Positions 23,530 to 34,634 are shown, numbered from the stretch's first letter. The stretch: 64,000 nucleotides of DNA from Clostridia bacterium (GCA_017513095.1 JAFWDJ010000012.1:1-64000), one strand, 5' to 3'. Notes: generated by a model from the letters alone, not told the origin. A program made the numbers and translations.

Positions 23530-24729
23530 ATGTTTATTCTTAAAATCGTGCGCTGGATTGTAGGGGTTATTACGATAAGCGTGGAGGGCGCGTTCCCCGA
23601 GCGCTTTTTGAATATCGCCTCGTGCGAAGGCCTGAAGTTATGGGACGTAAGAAGAAACGGCGCGCAGGGCTTTTTTGCATGCGCGCGCGCGGGCGACTTT
23701 AAAAGAATCAAGAACGTGGCGCGCCGCGCCTCGTGCCGCGTAAGAATCAGGAAAAAAACGGGGCTTCGCTTTATAATGTTCCGCCACAGAAAGAGGAAGG
23801 CGTTTATGGTAAGCGCGGCCGCGTTCTTCGTTCTCGTCTGCTTTATGTCCACGCTTTTATGGGGCGTGGAGCTTGAATGCGGGGATTTTACCGACAGGGC
23901 AGCGCTTCTTTCGGATTTGAGCGACGCCGGACTTCGCGCGGGCGTAAGCCGCGCGAGGCTTGATATCCCGAGAATCCGGAATATTATACTTACCGAGCAT
24001 GACGAAATAGCGTGGATAGGGATAAACATAAAGGGCACGAGGGCGTACGTGAAGGCAGAGCCGCGCACGCTGCCGCCTGAGCTTGCGGATAAAAGCGAGG
24101 CGTGCAATATCGTGTCGGACTTCGACGCGGTAATAGAGAGCATAGAGGTCTACGAGGGACAGACCGCCGTTTCGCGCGGTGAGGCGGTGACGCGCGGACA
24201 GATGCTCGTAAGCGGCGTTATTGACCTCGGCGAGGGCGGCTTTCAATTCGTTCATTCGGAGGCCGAAATCTACGGCCGCGTATGGATAGACGTGCACGAA
24301 AGCGTCCCGCTTTACGGCATGAAAAGGGTCTACACGGGCGAAAGTCTTACAAAGCGCGCCGTAAAGACGGCGGGGGTAAAAATAAATTTATTTTTAAACA
24401 GTAGTATTCCGTATGACAAGTATGATAAAATTATACAGGAAAGCGTGATAAAGATAGGCGCCTTCGAGCTTCCGGCAACGCTTCTTACGGCGCGCATTAG
24501 GGAGTACAGGGAGGAAACGTATCCGCTTTCGCAAAATGAGGCAAAAAATACGCTGAAGCTTAAATGCTTTTTAAAGCTGAGAACGCTTTATCCCGAGGCG
24601 GCGGTCATGGGCAGAAATATTGAGTTTACAAAAACCGCGGATTCGTATATAATGGACGCCGAGTATGAATGCGTTATGCCGATAGCTGTAAGCATAAAAG
24701 TCATGCGTGACGAAATATCGGAGGAATAG
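23530..24729 (+). CDS. yqfD: Sporulation protein YqfD
   Basis: A 399-residue protein, ATG 23530 after GGAGG. The N-terminal cytoplasmic part is basic. A single membrane segment lies near residues 93-113 (VSAAAFFVLVCFMSTLLWGV). A large extracytoplasmic part follows, starting with a POTRA/FtsQ-like stretch (ALLSDLSDAGLRAGV). This matches the YqfD family, membrane proteins of the sporulating mother cell. Gene order yqfC-yqfD-phoH-ybeY is the standard Firmicutes arrangement. Confidence 0.9.
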   Translation: MFILKIVRWIVGVITISVEGAFPERFLNIASCEGLKLWDVRRNGAQGFFACARAGDFKRIKNVARRASCRVRIRKKTGLRFIMFRHRKRKAFMVSAAAFFVLVCFMSTLLWGVELECGDFTDRAALLSDLSDAGLRAGVSRARLDIPRIRNIILTEHDEIAWIGINIKGTRAYVKAEPRTLPPELADKSEACNIVSDFDAVIESIEVYEGQTAVSRGEAVTRGQMLVSGVIDLGEGGFQFVHSEAEIYGRVWIDVHESVPLYGMKRVYTGESLTKRAVKTAGVKINLFLNSSIPYDKYDKIIQESVIKIGAFELPATLLTARIREYREETYPLSQNEAKNTLKLKCFLKLRTLYPEAAVMGRNIEFTKTADSYIMDAEYECVMPIAVSIKVMRDEISEE

Positions 24730-25733
<1,004 letters not shown>

Positions 25734-25737
<4 letters not shown>

Positions 25738-26225
25738 ACGAAATCGAATTTATAAACAGACAAAGAAAAGTAAAGGTAACTCGTGAGCTTCGGGACATGC
25801 TCTCGCTTTGCGCCGAGACGGCGCTTAAAAGCGAGCGGGTACCCTTTGACACGCATATCGACGTTACGTTCGTGTCGGACAGGCGCATACGCGAAATAAA
25901 CCGCGAATTTCGGGATAAGGACGCGGTGACGGACGTGCTGTCGTTTCCGATGGCGGAATTTAAAGAGGGCAAACCCGCGCCGGGCACAGAGGATGAGCTC
26001 GACGGGGACGGCACGCTTTTTTTGGGCGATATCGTGATATCGCTTGAACGCGCCGCCGCACAGGCGGAGGAATACGGCCATTCGTTTATGAGGGAGGCGT
26101 GCTTTTTATGCACGCATTCCGTTTTGCACCTCGTGGGCTACGACCACGAGGACGACGAAAAAAGCCGTAAAACGATGCGCAAAAAGGAGGAAGCGGTCCT
26201 TAAAAAAATAGGACTCGCAAGATAA
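25734..26225 (+). CDS. ybeY: Endoribonuclease YbeY (rRNA maturation factor)
   Basis: A 163-residue protein overlapping phoH by ATGA. The metal-binding HSVLHLVGYDHEDD (near residue 125-140) gives the three-histidine UPF0054 signature. It acts in 16S rRNA 3'-end maturation and ribosome quality control. It is followed by dgkA and era, as in other Firmicutes. Confidence 0.94.
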
Positions 26226-26228
26226 AAG

Positions 26229-26687
26229 ATGTCTCTTTTAAGGTCGTTTAAATATGCGTTCTTAGGCATAGGGCGCTGCATTAAGAATGAGCGGAATATG
26301 CGCATACATCTCGTTATGGCGCTTTACGCGCTCTATTTTTCCACCTACTACGACTTTACGCGCGTTCAGTACGCGGTGCTGTTCGCTGTGTTCGCGCTCA
26401 TGTTCTTTGCGGAAATGGTGAATACGGCGGTAGAGGAATTGGTTGACATAAATTCGGAGAGGTTCAATTTCAAGGCCAAGGCCGCAAAGGACATCGCGGC
26501 GGGAGCCGTATTGGTCTGCGCCATATTTTCGCTGATCGTGGGTTTGCTTTTTTTTGTGGATCCACAGATAATAAAGACCATATTCTTCGATACGCTCCTT
26601 AATCCCGTAAAGCTCGTGGGCTTTATTCTGTCGGTGGTGCTTGCCGTGCTTTTCATAAGGTTCGGCTTATATAAAAAGAAGATATGA
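26229..26687 (+). CDS. dgkA: Undecaprenol/diacylglycerol kinase, DgkA family
   Basis: A 152-residue membrane protein with about four hydrophobic segments and the DgkA signature EMVNTAVEELVD near residue 65-76. Gram-positive members phosphorylate undecaprenol and so feed the lipid carrier used by MraY and MurG encoded further along. It is slightly longer at the C-terminus than typical, with an extra hydrophobic hairpin (LVGFILSVVLAVLFIRF). The cdd gene often found between dgkA and era is absent. Confidence 0.9.
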   Translation: MSLLRSFKYAFLGIGRCIKNERNMRIHLVMALYALYFSTYYDFTRVQYAVLFAVFALMFFAEMVNTAVEELVDINSERFNFKAKAAKDIAAGAVLVCAIFSLIVGLLFFVDPQIIKTIFFDTLLNPVKLVGFILSVVLAVLFIRFGLYKKKI

Positions 26688-26714
26688 GGAAACGTCAAAA
26701 AGGGGTAATATAAA

Positions 26715-27614
26715 TTGGGAACGATAACGAAATCGGGCTTTATAGCCATAGTGGGACGCCCAAACGTGGGCAAATCGACGCTTATTAACAGGCTTGTGGG
26801 GCAGAAGGTGGCCATCGTGTCGCAGCGCCCTCAGACTACGCGAAACCGCATCATCGCCATACTCAACCGTGACGATACGCAGATGATATTTTTGGACACG
26901 CCCGGCTTTCACCGCCCGAAGAACCGCCTCGGCGAATACATGGAGGACATAGTGCACGAGTCGCTTGCCGACGTGGACTGCATACTTTTGACTGTTGAGC
27001 CGAAAACGGCGCCGACGGAGGACGAAAAAAGGCTAATAGAAAAGATGAAGGGTCGCGACATACCCGTTATTTTAGTCATAAACAAGACCGACACGGTGCC
27101 GAAGCCCGCCATACTCATGGCTATGGCGGCATACGCGCCGCTTATGGAGTTTAAGGCCATAATGCCTATAAGCGCGCGCACGGGCGAGGGTATAGCCGAG
27201 CTTGAATGCGAAATAGGCGACTATATGCAGCCGGGGCCGGAGTTCTATCCTCAGGACATGGTGACCGATCAGCCGGAGCGCGCCGTTGTTGCCGAGATAA
27301 TACGTGAAAAAATGCTCAGGCTTCTCTCGGACGAGATACCGCACGGCGTGGCCGTGGCCATAGAGAGCTTTGACGAGAGCCGTGACGACCTTATAAAGAT
27401 AGGCGCGTGCATCTACTGCGAGAAGGACTCGCACAAGGGCATAATCATAGGAAAGAACGGCAAGATGTTAAAAAAGATCGGCACGTACGCGCGTGAGGAG
27501 CTCGAACGCATGTTCGAATGCAAGGTATTTCTTGACGTGTTTGTAAAGGTGGACGCAGGCTGGCGGAACAAGGCGGGCTCGCTCAGGGAGTTCGGCTATA
27601 CGCGCGAAGAGTGA
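26715..27614 (+). CDS. era: GTPase Era
   Basis: A 299-residue protein from TTG 26715 behind AAGGGG. G motifs: GRPNVGKSTL (G1), DTPGF (G3) and NKTD (G4). A C-terminal KH domain ends with GIIIGKNGKMLKKIG and VKVDAGWRNKAGSL. It binds the 16S rRNA 3' end and checks small-subunit maturation, consistent with its place after ybeY. One base separates its stop from the recO start. Confidence 0.95.
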   Translation: MGTITKSGFIAIVGRPNVGKSTLINRLVGQKVAIVSQRPQTTRNRIIAILNRDDTQMIFLDTPGFHRPKNRLGEYMEDIVHESLADVDCILLTVEPKTAPTEDEKRLIEKMKGRDIPVILVINKTDTVPKPAILMAMAAYAPLMEFKAIMPISARTGEGIAELECEIGDYMQPGPEFYPQDMVTDQPERAVVAEIIREKMLRLLSDEIPHGVAVAIESFDESRDDLIKIGACIYCEKDSHKGIIIGKNGKMLKKIGTYAREELERMFECKVFLDVFVKVDAGWRNKAGSLREFGYTREE

Positions 27615-27615
27615 T

Positions 27616-28353
27616 ATGGATATCGAAACGACGGGCATTGTGATACGCGAGTATCCGAAAGGGGAGAGAGACAAGCTTATTATCGTGCTCACGCCCGAAA
27701 TGGGAAAAATAGCGGTGTGGGCGAGAGGCGCGCGCTCTCAGAAAAGCCCGCTTCTTTCGGTAAGCCAGCTTTTGTCGTATTCGCGCCTTAAATTAAAGAA
27801 AAACGCAGGCGCGTTCTATCTTGCCGGAGGCGAGGTAATAAATCTCTTTTTCGAGATAAGGGACTCCATAGGAAGACTGTCGCTTTCTCAGTATTTCTGC
27901 GAGCTTTCCGACCGCGCGTCCGCGGACGGGCTCGAGGGCGGCGAGATTCTGTCGCTGCTTTTAAATTCGCTTTATCTCCTTTGCAAAGGCGAAAGCGAGA
28001 CGCGCATAAAGGCCGTGTTCGAGCTTCGGCTCATGTCCGTCATAGGCTTTCGTCCCGAGCTTTCGGGGTGCGCCGTATGCGGCGGGGAGACCGACGCGAT
28101 GTATTTTGACATGAGAGAAGGCCGCGTCGTATGCGCGCAGTGCGCGCGCGGCGGCCGCGGCGCGGGCGCGTATCCCGTAAACCGCGCGGCCTACGAGGCT
28201 ATGAAATATATAATAAACGCCGACGCGAAGAAGATATTCTCGTTTAAGCTCGATGAGGAGTCCGAACGAATACTTTCAAAGGCGACGGAAGGATTTATGT
28301 TGACTCAGCTTGACATAAATCTTAAAACGCTCGATTTTTACAATAAGCTGTGA
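27616..28353 (+). CDS. recO: DNA repair protein RecO
   Basis: A 245-residue protein with an N-terminal OB fold (TGIVIREYPKGERDKLIIVLTP) and a zinc-binding CAVCGG...CAQC pair near residues 150-175. It loads RecA onto SSB-coated DNA with RecR. It is tightly coupled to era and mutS2. Confidence 0.92.
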   Translation: MDIETTGIVIREYPKGERDKLIIVLTPEMGKIAVWARGARSQKSPLLSVSQLLSYSRLKLKKNAGAFYLAGGEVINLFFEIRDSIGRLSLSQYFCELSDRASADGLEGGEILSLLLNSLYLLCKGESETRIKAVFELRLMSVIGFRPELSGCAVCGGETDAMYFDMREGRVVCAQCARGGRGAGAYPVNRAAYEAMKYIINADAKKIFSFKLDEESERILSKATEGFMLTQLDINLKTLDFYNKL

Positions 28354-28367
28354 CAATCGGAGGAAAA

Positions 28368-30767
28368 ATGAAGCATACACCCGAGGAAATATATAAAAAG
28401 TCACTTTCCACTCTGGAATTTCATAAAGTGCTCGCCATGCTTTCGGCGCATTGCCTCTCCGAGGAGGCAAAACGCATGGCCGAAGGCCTTTTTCCGTTTG
28501 ACCGCACGGACGCGGTGAGAGAGGCGCTCGGCGAAACGGACGAGGCAAAGGTAATGATACAGCGGCGCGGCACGCCGCCGCTGGCCGCGGCGCACGATAT
28601 AACGGCGTCTTTAAAGCGCGCCGAGGTGGGCAGCGCGCTTTCGATGGGCGAGCTTTTAAAGATAGCGTCGCTTCTTACGACGGCGAGGAAGCTTTCGGGA
28701 TATTACGACAGCTTCGAGGACGAAAGACTGCTGTCCGGGCATTTTTCGGCGCTTTCGCCCGCGGCATCGCTTGAAAAGCGCATAAACGAGGCAATAATCT
28801 CGCCGGAGGAGATGGCGGATACGGCAAGCCCCGCGCTTTACGACATACGCCGCCGGACGGCGCGCCTTCACGCAAAGGTGCGCGACCTTCTTTCGGAGAT
28901 AATCCACTCCCAGCGATATCAGAAAGTGCTGCAGGAGCCGATAATCACCGTGCGAAACGACAGATTCGTCGTGCCCGTCAAGGCGGAGTATAAAAACGAG
29001 CTTCACGGCCTCGTTCACGATATGTCGTCCTCGGGGGCGACGCTTTTCGTGGAGCCGTCGAGCGTCGTGGACGCGAACAACCGCATTAAGATACTCTACG
29101 CAGAGGAGAAAGAGGAGCAGGAACGCATACTTTACGAGCTTTCGGCCGAGGTCGCCGCGCGAAGCCATGAGATAGAGAACAACTATTATCATATAATAAG
29201 GCTTGACTTTATATTCGCCAAGGCCAAGCTTGCGCTTGACATGAAGGCGGTGACGCCGGACATTTCGCGCGACGCAAAAATTATTCTAAAGCGCGCGCGT
29301 CATCCGCTCATTGGCGCAAAATCCGTCGTGCCGATAGATATAGAGCTCGGCGAGCGTTTCGACACGCTCGTTATAACGGGCCCGAACACGGGCGGAAAGA
29401 CCGTGGCATTAAAGACGCTCGGCCTTTTGTGCGCGATGGCGCTTTCGGGGCTTTTAATCCCCGCCGCGGAGGGAAGCACGGTGGGCATATATGAGTATAT
29501 CTTTTCCGATATAGGCGACGAGCAGTCGATAGAGCAGTCGCTTTCCACGTTTTCGGCGCATATGACGAATATCGTTGCCATTCTCGACACGTGCGCGCCG
29601 CGAACGATGGTATTGTTCGACGAGATAGGCGCGGGCACCGACCCCGTGGAGGGCGCGGCGCTTGCCATAGAGATACTCGAGCGCACGAGAAGGCTGGGCG
29701 CGCATATCGCCGCGACGACGCATTACAGTGAACTCAAAATCTACGCGCTTTCCTCGGAGGGCGTACAGAACGCAAGCTGCGAATTTGACGTGGAGACGCT
29801 TCGTCCCACGTATAAGCTGCTCATCGGCGTGCCGGGACGAAGCAACGCCTTCGCCATATCCGAGCGGCTGGGGCTCTCGAAAAGTCTTATCGAGAACGCG
29901 AAGAAGCGGATAGGTCAGGAGAGCCTGAAATTTGAGGACGTAATCCGCGACCTTGAGATGAACCGCATCGAGGCCGAGCGCGAGCGCGAGCGCACGCAGG
30001 AGCTATTGCGGGAGACCGAGGCGCTTAAACGAAGCGCGGAGCTTTCTGAGAAAAGCCTGGAGCGCGACAGGCGAAGGATATTAAACGAAGCGCGCGACGA
30101 GGCGGCGCGGATCTTAAGCCGCGCGAGGGAGACGTCCGACAGCGTTATGGGCGAGCTTGAGGCGTTGAAGAAGAAAAACGCGCGCGAGCTTGCCGACATT
30201 AAGCTCATGGAGAACCGTGCGGCGCTTCGCGGAAAGCTTCGCGCCGCCGAAAACGAGATAGACGGCGGCGAGGAAAAGAAGGAGAAGCGCGGCGGCATAG
30301 ACGTGCCCTTAAATCCCGGCGACACGGTGCGCATTGTAAAGCTTGACCGCGAGGCCGTGGTGGCCGAGCCGCCCGAGGGCGGCAAGGTCGTGCTTCAGGC
30401 GGGCATAATGCGCGTGACCGTGGGGCTTGACGAGCTTGAGCTCGTGGACGCGAAGGGTCGGCGCGCGGCTAAGAAAAAGGCCGCGGGCGGCGTGAGAAAG
30501 AATATAAACGTCGCGACGCGCAAGGTTAATACCGAGATAGACATACGCGGCATGACGGTGGAGGAGGCAATGTACGACGTCGACAAGCTTATCGACGACG
30601 CTACGCTTCTCAACATTAAAAAAGTACAGATAATCCACGGCAAGGGCACGGGGGCACTGCGAAGCGGCGTTCACGCGCACCTTCGCACGCTCGGCGCGGT
30701 GGCGTCGTTCCGTCTCGGCAGATACGGCGAGGGCGAGGACGGCGTTACTATTGTGGAGCTTAAATAG
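28368..30767 (+). CDS. mutS2: Endonuclease MutS2 (RqcU-type)
   Basis: A 799-residue protein; ATG 28368 follows ATCGGAGG, overriding the GTG at 28350 that overlaps the recO end. The MutS core and clamp are followed by an ATPase domain with GPNTGGKTVALKTL (near residue 334) and FDEIGAGTDP. A long charged coiled coil covers about 510-640. A C-terminal Smr nuclease domain has DIRGMTVEEAM and IIHGKGTGALR. Family members act in recombination suppression or on collided ribosomes. Confidence 0.94.
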   Translation: MKHTPEEIYKKSLSTLEFHKVLAMLSAHCLSEEAKRMAEGLFPFDRTDAVREALGETDEAKVMIQRRGTPPLAAAHDITASLKRAEVGSALSMGELLKIASLLTTARKLSGYYDSFEDERLLSGHFSALSPAASLEKRINEAIISPEEMADTASPALYDIRRRTARLHAKVRDLLSEIIHSQRYQKVLQEPIITVRNDRFVVPVKAEYKNELHGLVHDMSSSGATLFVEPSSVVDANNRIKILYAEEKEEQERILYELSAEVAARSHEIENNYYHIIRLDFIFAKAKLALDMKAVTPDISRDAKIILKRARHPLIGAKSVVPIDIELGERFDTLVITGPNTGGKTVALKTLGLLCAMALSGLLIPAAEGSTVGIYEYIFSDIGDEQSIEQSLSTFSAHMTNIVAILDTCAPRTMVLFDEIGAGTDPVEGAALAIEILERTRRLGAHIAATTHYSELKIYALSSEGVQNASCEFDVETLRPTYKLLIGVPGRSNAFAISERLGLSKSLIENAKKRIGQESLKFEDVIRDLEMNRIEAERERERTQELLRETEALKRSAELSEKSLERDRRRILNEARDEAARILSRARETSDSVMGELEALKKKNARELADIKLMENRAALRGKLRAAENEIDGGEEKKEKRGGIDVPLNPGDTVRIVKLDREAVVAEPPEGGKVVLQAGIMRVTVGLDELELVDAKGRRAAKKKAAGGVRKNINVATRKVNTEIDIRGMTVEEAMYDVDKLIDDATLLNIKKVQIIHGKGTGALRSGVHAHLRTLGAVASFRLGRYGEGEDGVTIVELK

Positions 30768-30788
30768 ACGAAAAAGGGAGGAAAAACA

Positions 30789-31766
30789 ATGATACTCGTT
30801 ACGGGAGGAGCAGGCTATGTGGGAAGCCATATAGCGGCAAAGCTTTCGGATTCGGGCAGAGAAGCCGTGATAATAGACAATATGTCGTGCGGGCACAAAG
30901 AGGCAGCGCGCGGCATGAAGCTTTACGAGGGCGACCTTCGGGACGTGGCATTTCTTGACAGGGTCTTTGAAGCGGAGAAGATAGACGCGGTAATACATTT
31001 CGCGGCAAATTCGCTTGTCGGAGAAAGCGTTGAAAATCCGCTCAAATACTACGAGAACAACATGGGCGGCGCGATATCGCTTACGGGCGCGATGGTGCGC
31101 CACGGGGTAAAGAATATCGTATTCTCATCGTCCGCCGCCGTATACGGCGAGCCGGAGCGCGTGCCGATCATGGAGGACGACCGCAAGGACCCGACGAACC
31201 CCTACGGTGAAACGAAGCTTGCAATAGAGCGCCTTTTAAAGTGGTGTGACAGGGCATACGGCATAAAATACGCGGCGCTTCGGTACTTTAACGTTGCGGG
31301 CGCGCGCGACGACATAAGCATAGGCGAGGACCACTCGCCCGAAACGCACCTTATCCCGCTCGTTATACAGGCGGCAATGGGAAAGCGCGACAAGATAATG
31401 ATATTCGGCGACGACTACGATACAAAGGACGGCACATGCATCCGCGACTATATCGACGTGCGCGATCTTGCCGATGCGCACGTGCTGGCGCTCGACTATT
31501 TAAGCGCGGGCGGCGCGTCGGAGGCGTTCAACCTGGGCTACGGCACGGGCTTCAGCGTGCGCGAGATTATAGAGGTCACGAAAAAGGTTAGCGGCGTCGA
31601 TTTTAAGGTGGAAATCGGCAAGAGGCGCGCGGGCGACCCCGCGGTGCTCGTCGCATCTCCCGAAAAGGCTAAGAGAATACTCGGCTTTAAGCCCGCGTAT
31701 GACGATATCGAAAAGATCGTAGCCTCGGCCTGGCGCTGGCACAGCTCGCACCCGAACGGATTTTAG
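30789..31766 (+). CDS. galE: UDP-glucose 4-epimerase
   Basis: A 325-residue extended short-chain dehydrogenase, ATG after AGGGAGG. NAD-binding VTGGAGYVGSH is at the N-terminus and the catalytic YGETK pair is near residue 139-143. RYFNVAGA and GTCIRDYIDVRDLA are typical of GalE. It interconverts UDP-glucose and UDP-galactose for polysaccharide precursors. It is 21 bases from mutS2 and 20 from the next gene, so it may be cotranscribed with them. Confidence 0.93.
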   Translation: MILVTGGAGYVGSHIAAKLSDSGREAVIIDNMSCGHKEAARGMKLYEGDLRDVAFLDRVFEAEKIDAVIHFAANSLVGESVENPLKYYENNMGGAISLTGAMVRHGVKNIVFSSSAAVYGEPERVPIMEDDRKDPTNPYGETKLAIERLLKWCDRAYGIKYAALRYFNVAGARDDISIGEDHSPETHLIPLVIQAAMGKRDKIMIFGDDYDTKDGTCIRDYIDVRDLADAHVLALDYLSAGGASEAFNLGYGTGFSVREIIEVTKKVSGVDFKVEIGKRRAGDPAVLVASPEKAKRILGFKPAYDDIEKIVASAWRWHSSHPNGF

Positions 31767-31785
31767 AAAAGCACGGGGGTAAGCT

Positions 31786-32631
31786 ATGCAAAGACAGAAA
31801 AGAGCCGCGGCGATACACGACATATCGGGCTTCGGACGGTGCTCGCTTACCGTCGCGCTGCCGATAATCTCGGCCGCGGGCATAGAGACGAGCGTAATAC
31901 CGACGGCGGTGCTTTCAACGCATACGGGCGGGCTTTCGGGCTATACGTACCGCGACCTTACGGAGGATCTAAAGCCGTTCGCGGACCACTGGAAGTCATT
32001 GGGGCTTACGTTCGACGCCATTTATTCGGGCTTTTTAGGCTCGTTTCGCCAGCTTGACATAGTTTCGGAGATCTTCGATGAGTTAAAGGGCGACGATACG
32101 CTGATACTCGTTGATCCCGTTATGGCCGACCACGGCGAAATGTACAGAGTGTTCTCGCGCAACTTTGTTTCGGGAATGCGCGCGCTCTGTAAAAAGGCCG
32201 ATATTATAACGCCCAACATGACGGAAGCGTGCTTTATGCTCGATATGGCGTACAGAGAGCCGCCGTATGACGAAAAGTATATAGAAGAAATCCTTCGCGG
32301 CCTTCTTTCGCTCGGTGTGAAGAAAGCCGTGCTCACGGGCGTGAGCTTCGATATGGATACGCTTGGCGCGGCCTGCATCGAGGCGGAAACGGGCAGAACC
32401 GACTACGTTTATCGCGACAGGGTGGAGGGCTTTTACCACGGCACGGGCGACGTATTCGCAAGCGTACTGCTTGCGGCGCTCATGCGCGATAAAACGCTCC
32501 CCGAGGCTGCCGATATCGCCGTAGGCTTTACGGCGGACAGCATAAAGCGCACGAAGGCGGCCGGCACGGACGTGCGCTTCGGCGTCAATTTCGAGGCGGG
32601 GCTTTATGATTTAATGAAGAAGCTCGGATAA
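31786..32631 (+). CDS. Pyridoxal/pyridoxamine kinase homologue (PdxY-like)
   Basis: A 281-residue ribokinase-fold protein behind GGGGG. The start AAIHDISGFGRCSLTVALPI and the C-terminal GTGDVFASVLLAAL anion-hole motif with catalytic Asp are typical of pyridoxamine kinases. It would salvage vitamin B6 to pyridoxal phosphate. The substrate is inferred from family; related hydroxymethylpyrimidine kinases (ThiD) are the main alternative. It ends before a terminator shared with the convergent BspA gene. Confidence 0.82.
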   Translation: MQRQKRAAAIHDISGFGRCSLTVALPIISAAGIETSVIPTAVLSTHTGGLSGYTYRDLTEDLKPFADHWKSLGLTFDAIYSGFLGSFRQLDIVSEIFDELKGDDTLILVDPVMADHGEMYRVFSRNFVSGMRALCKKADIITPNMTEACFMLDMAYREPPYDEKYIEEILRGLLSLGVKKAVLTGVSFDMDTLGAACIEAETGRTDYVYRDRVEGFYHGTGDVFASVLLAALMRDKTLPEAADIAVGFTADSIKRTKAAGTDVRFGVNFEAGLYDLMKKLG

Positions 32632-32649
32632 TCTATAAAAAACATAAAA

Positions 32650-32689
32650 ACGACCGGAGGGTGTCGGTTAAAACGGCTCCTCCGGTCGT
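32650..32689. terminator. Bidirectional terminator
   Basis: ACGACCGGAGG and CCTCCGGTCGT form an 11-bp stem. The T-rich flank on the minus strand (CGTTTTTATGTTTTTT) favours termination of the BspA-SLH gene, and ATCGTTTTCAT on the plus strand serves the kinase gene. Confidence 0.88.
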
Positions 32690-32700
32690 ATCGTTTTCAT

Positions 32701-34500
32701 TTATTTTGAGAATGCGCGGTAAATATAGACCGCCGTGTCGGCGCGCGGACACGCGCCGTTCGTTTCGTATTTCGCGGCCGTGCCCTGAGTTATGGCGGCG
32801 CCGTCCGCCCACCTTTCGGCGTCGGCGTACCAGATAGTCGAGCCTGATTTTCCCGGCTCTCCGGCCGCGCGCCACAAAAGCGTTATGAGCTGGCCGCGCG
32901 TGAGCGTCGCGTCGGGCGAGAACGTCGTCTCCGACGTGCCGTTCGTTATACCGGTCTCTACGGCCCACATTACGGCCTCGCCGTACCACGACGACGTGTC
33001 GACGTCGTAAAACGGGCACTCTGCCGCATCGGGAGCGGGACGGCCGTATGCGCGCCAGATGAACGTGACGGCCTGCGCGCGCGTGAGCGCTGCCCACGGC
33101 GAAAAGGTCGTCTCGGACGTGCCGTTCGTTATATCGTTTTCATATGCCCACTTAACGCCGTCCGAAAAGTAATCGAAAACGTGAACGTCCGAAAATCCGC
33201 AGACGCTGCCGTCGTTTTCAAAGTGTACCGCCGCCGAAGAAAGCGCCCCCGTTTCCTCGCCGATGTATACGGACTGCCAGGCGTCGCGGCTTCCGGCGTA
33301 ATATATATCCTTAAGCGCGGTGCAGCCGTAAAACGCATACGGCTCGACCTGGGTCACGCTCTTTGGTATGCATACGGCGTAAAGCGCGGTGCAGCCGTTA
33401 AAGACGCTGTTCTTTATCGTGACGACGCCCCCGGGAACGCTTGCGCCCGCAAGCGAGACGCACCCCTGAAACGCGCCCGCGTCCATATCGGAAAGTGTTT
33501 CGGGCAGCTCTATTGATTTAAGCGCGGTGCAGTTTTCAAATGCGAGTACGCATATTTTTTCAAGAGCCGCGGGCAGACGTATCATTTGAAGCGACGTGCA
33601 GCCGTCGAACGCGCGGTCGCCGATTTTTTTCACGCCGTCGGGCAGGTTTACATAATCAAGCGAGGTGCAGCCGTAAAAGGCTTCGCTTTCGATGAGCGTT
33701 ATGCCGGAGGGCAGCTCCACGCTTTGAAGCGAGACGCACCCCTCGAATAAGCTGTCTGATACGCGGTCGATGCGCGCGGGAAGTCTTAAATCCGACAGCG
33801 CCGTGCAGCGCGCGAACGCGCCCTCGCCTATAAAGCTCACGCCGTCGGGAATATATACGCTCCGAAGAGACGTGCAGTCAGTGAACGCGCCGGCCTGAAT
33901 TTCGGAAACGCTTTCGGGTATCGCAATTTCGGTAAGCGCCGCGCACTGCGAGAACGCGCCTTCGCCTATCGTTATAAGTCCCCGGGGCAGGGGAGCCGAA
34001 AGAAGCGCGCCGCAGCCGGAGAATACGCCGTCGGGCAGGCATTCAAGCGTGTCGGGAAGGCTGACTTTTATAAGCGACGGGCAGTTTGAGAACGCATACT
34101 CCCTTATTTCGGAGACGCTGCCCGGAATATCGGCGGCCTCAAGGCACAGACAGTCGGAGAACGCGCATTCTCCTATCGTTTCAAGCCCTTCGGGAAGCGA
34201 GACGCGTTCAAGGCTTTCGCAGCCGCGAAAGGCGTATTCGCCTACGGAGGTCACGCCCGGCAGGATTTTTACTTCCTTTATATTATCGCGGCATGAGCTC
34301 CACGGCACGGAGTCGAAGCGATTTATGTAAACGTAGTCGTCCATGTCCCCGCTGCCGCTTATCGTAAGCGTTCCGTCTTCGTCAAGCGACCACGAAAGGC
34401 CGTCTCCGCTCGTTCCTTCGGCCGCGTTCGACGCGAGCGCGGGACACATGAGGATGACGAAGGACAAGAGCATTAGAATTGCCGCGAGCCTTTTTTTCAT
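32701..34500 (-). CDS. BspA-like LRR protein with C-terminal SLH domains
   Basis: A 599-residue exported protein. The signal peptide covers about residues 1-26 (MKKRLAAILMLLSFVILMCP). BspA LRR_5 repeats run about 60-425 (YAFRGCESLERVSLPEGL-type). Three S-layer homology domains follow at about 430-599, marked by FSPWAALTRAQAVTFIWRA and FSPDATLTRGQLITLLWRA; the third (GACPRADTAVYIYRAF) is degenerate. SLH domains bind secondary wall polysaccharide, so this protein should be cell-wall attached. It is the only one of the four BspA proteins here with a visible anchor. Monocistronic, with a good promoter and terminator. Confidence 0.92.
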   Translation of the reverse strand: MKKRLAAILMLLSFVILMCPALASNAAEGTSGDGLSWSLDEDGTLTISGSGDMDDYVYINRFDSVPWSSCRDNIKEVKILPGVTSVGEYAFRGCESLERVSLPEGLETIGECAFSDCLCLEAADIPGSVSEIREYAFSNCPSLIKVSLPDTLECLPDGVFSGCGALLSAPLPRGLITIGEGAFSQCAALTEIAIPESVSEIQAGAFTDCTSLRSVYIPDGVSFIGEGAFARCTALSDLRLPARIDRVSDSLFEGCVSLQSVELPSGITLIESEAFYGCTSLDYVNLPDGVKKIGDRAFDGCTSLQMIRLPAALEKICVLAFENCTALKSIELPETLSDMDAGAFQGCVSLAGASVPGGVVTIKNSVFNGCTALYAVCIPKSVTQVEPYAFYGCTALKDIYYAGSRDAWQSVYIGEETGALSSAAVHFENDGSVCGFSDVHVFDYFSDGVKWAYENDITNGTSETTFSPWAALTRAQAVTFIWRAYGRPAPDAAECPFYDVDTSSWYGEAVMWAVETGITNGTSETTFSPDATLTRGQLITLLWRAAGEPGKSGSTIWYADAERWADGAAITQGTAAKYETNGACPRADTAVYIYRAFSK

Positions 34501-34524
34501 AAAAACACCGCCTTTCCATGGCTT

Positions 34525-34553
34525 TATTATATGATTTCGGCGCGAATTTGTAA
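34525..34553 (-). promoter_or_regulatory. Promoter of BspA-SLH gene
   Basis: On the minus strand TTTACA (34548-34553) and TATAAT (34525-34530) are spaced by 17 bases, 25 bases before the ATG at 34500. Confidence 0.82.
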
Positions 34554-34634
34554 AGAAACGTTCCCGTTTTGCGATAAAAGCGGCGCGGGGGCGGATTTTT
34601 TAAAAAATTTTTTGCGCCTTTACAGTATTTTTAC

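Noticed and set aside
32701-34500. S-layer protein proper
   Set aside because: SLH domains are present, but the body is BspA LRR rather than a crystalline S-layer core. It is better called an SLH-anchored BspA protein.
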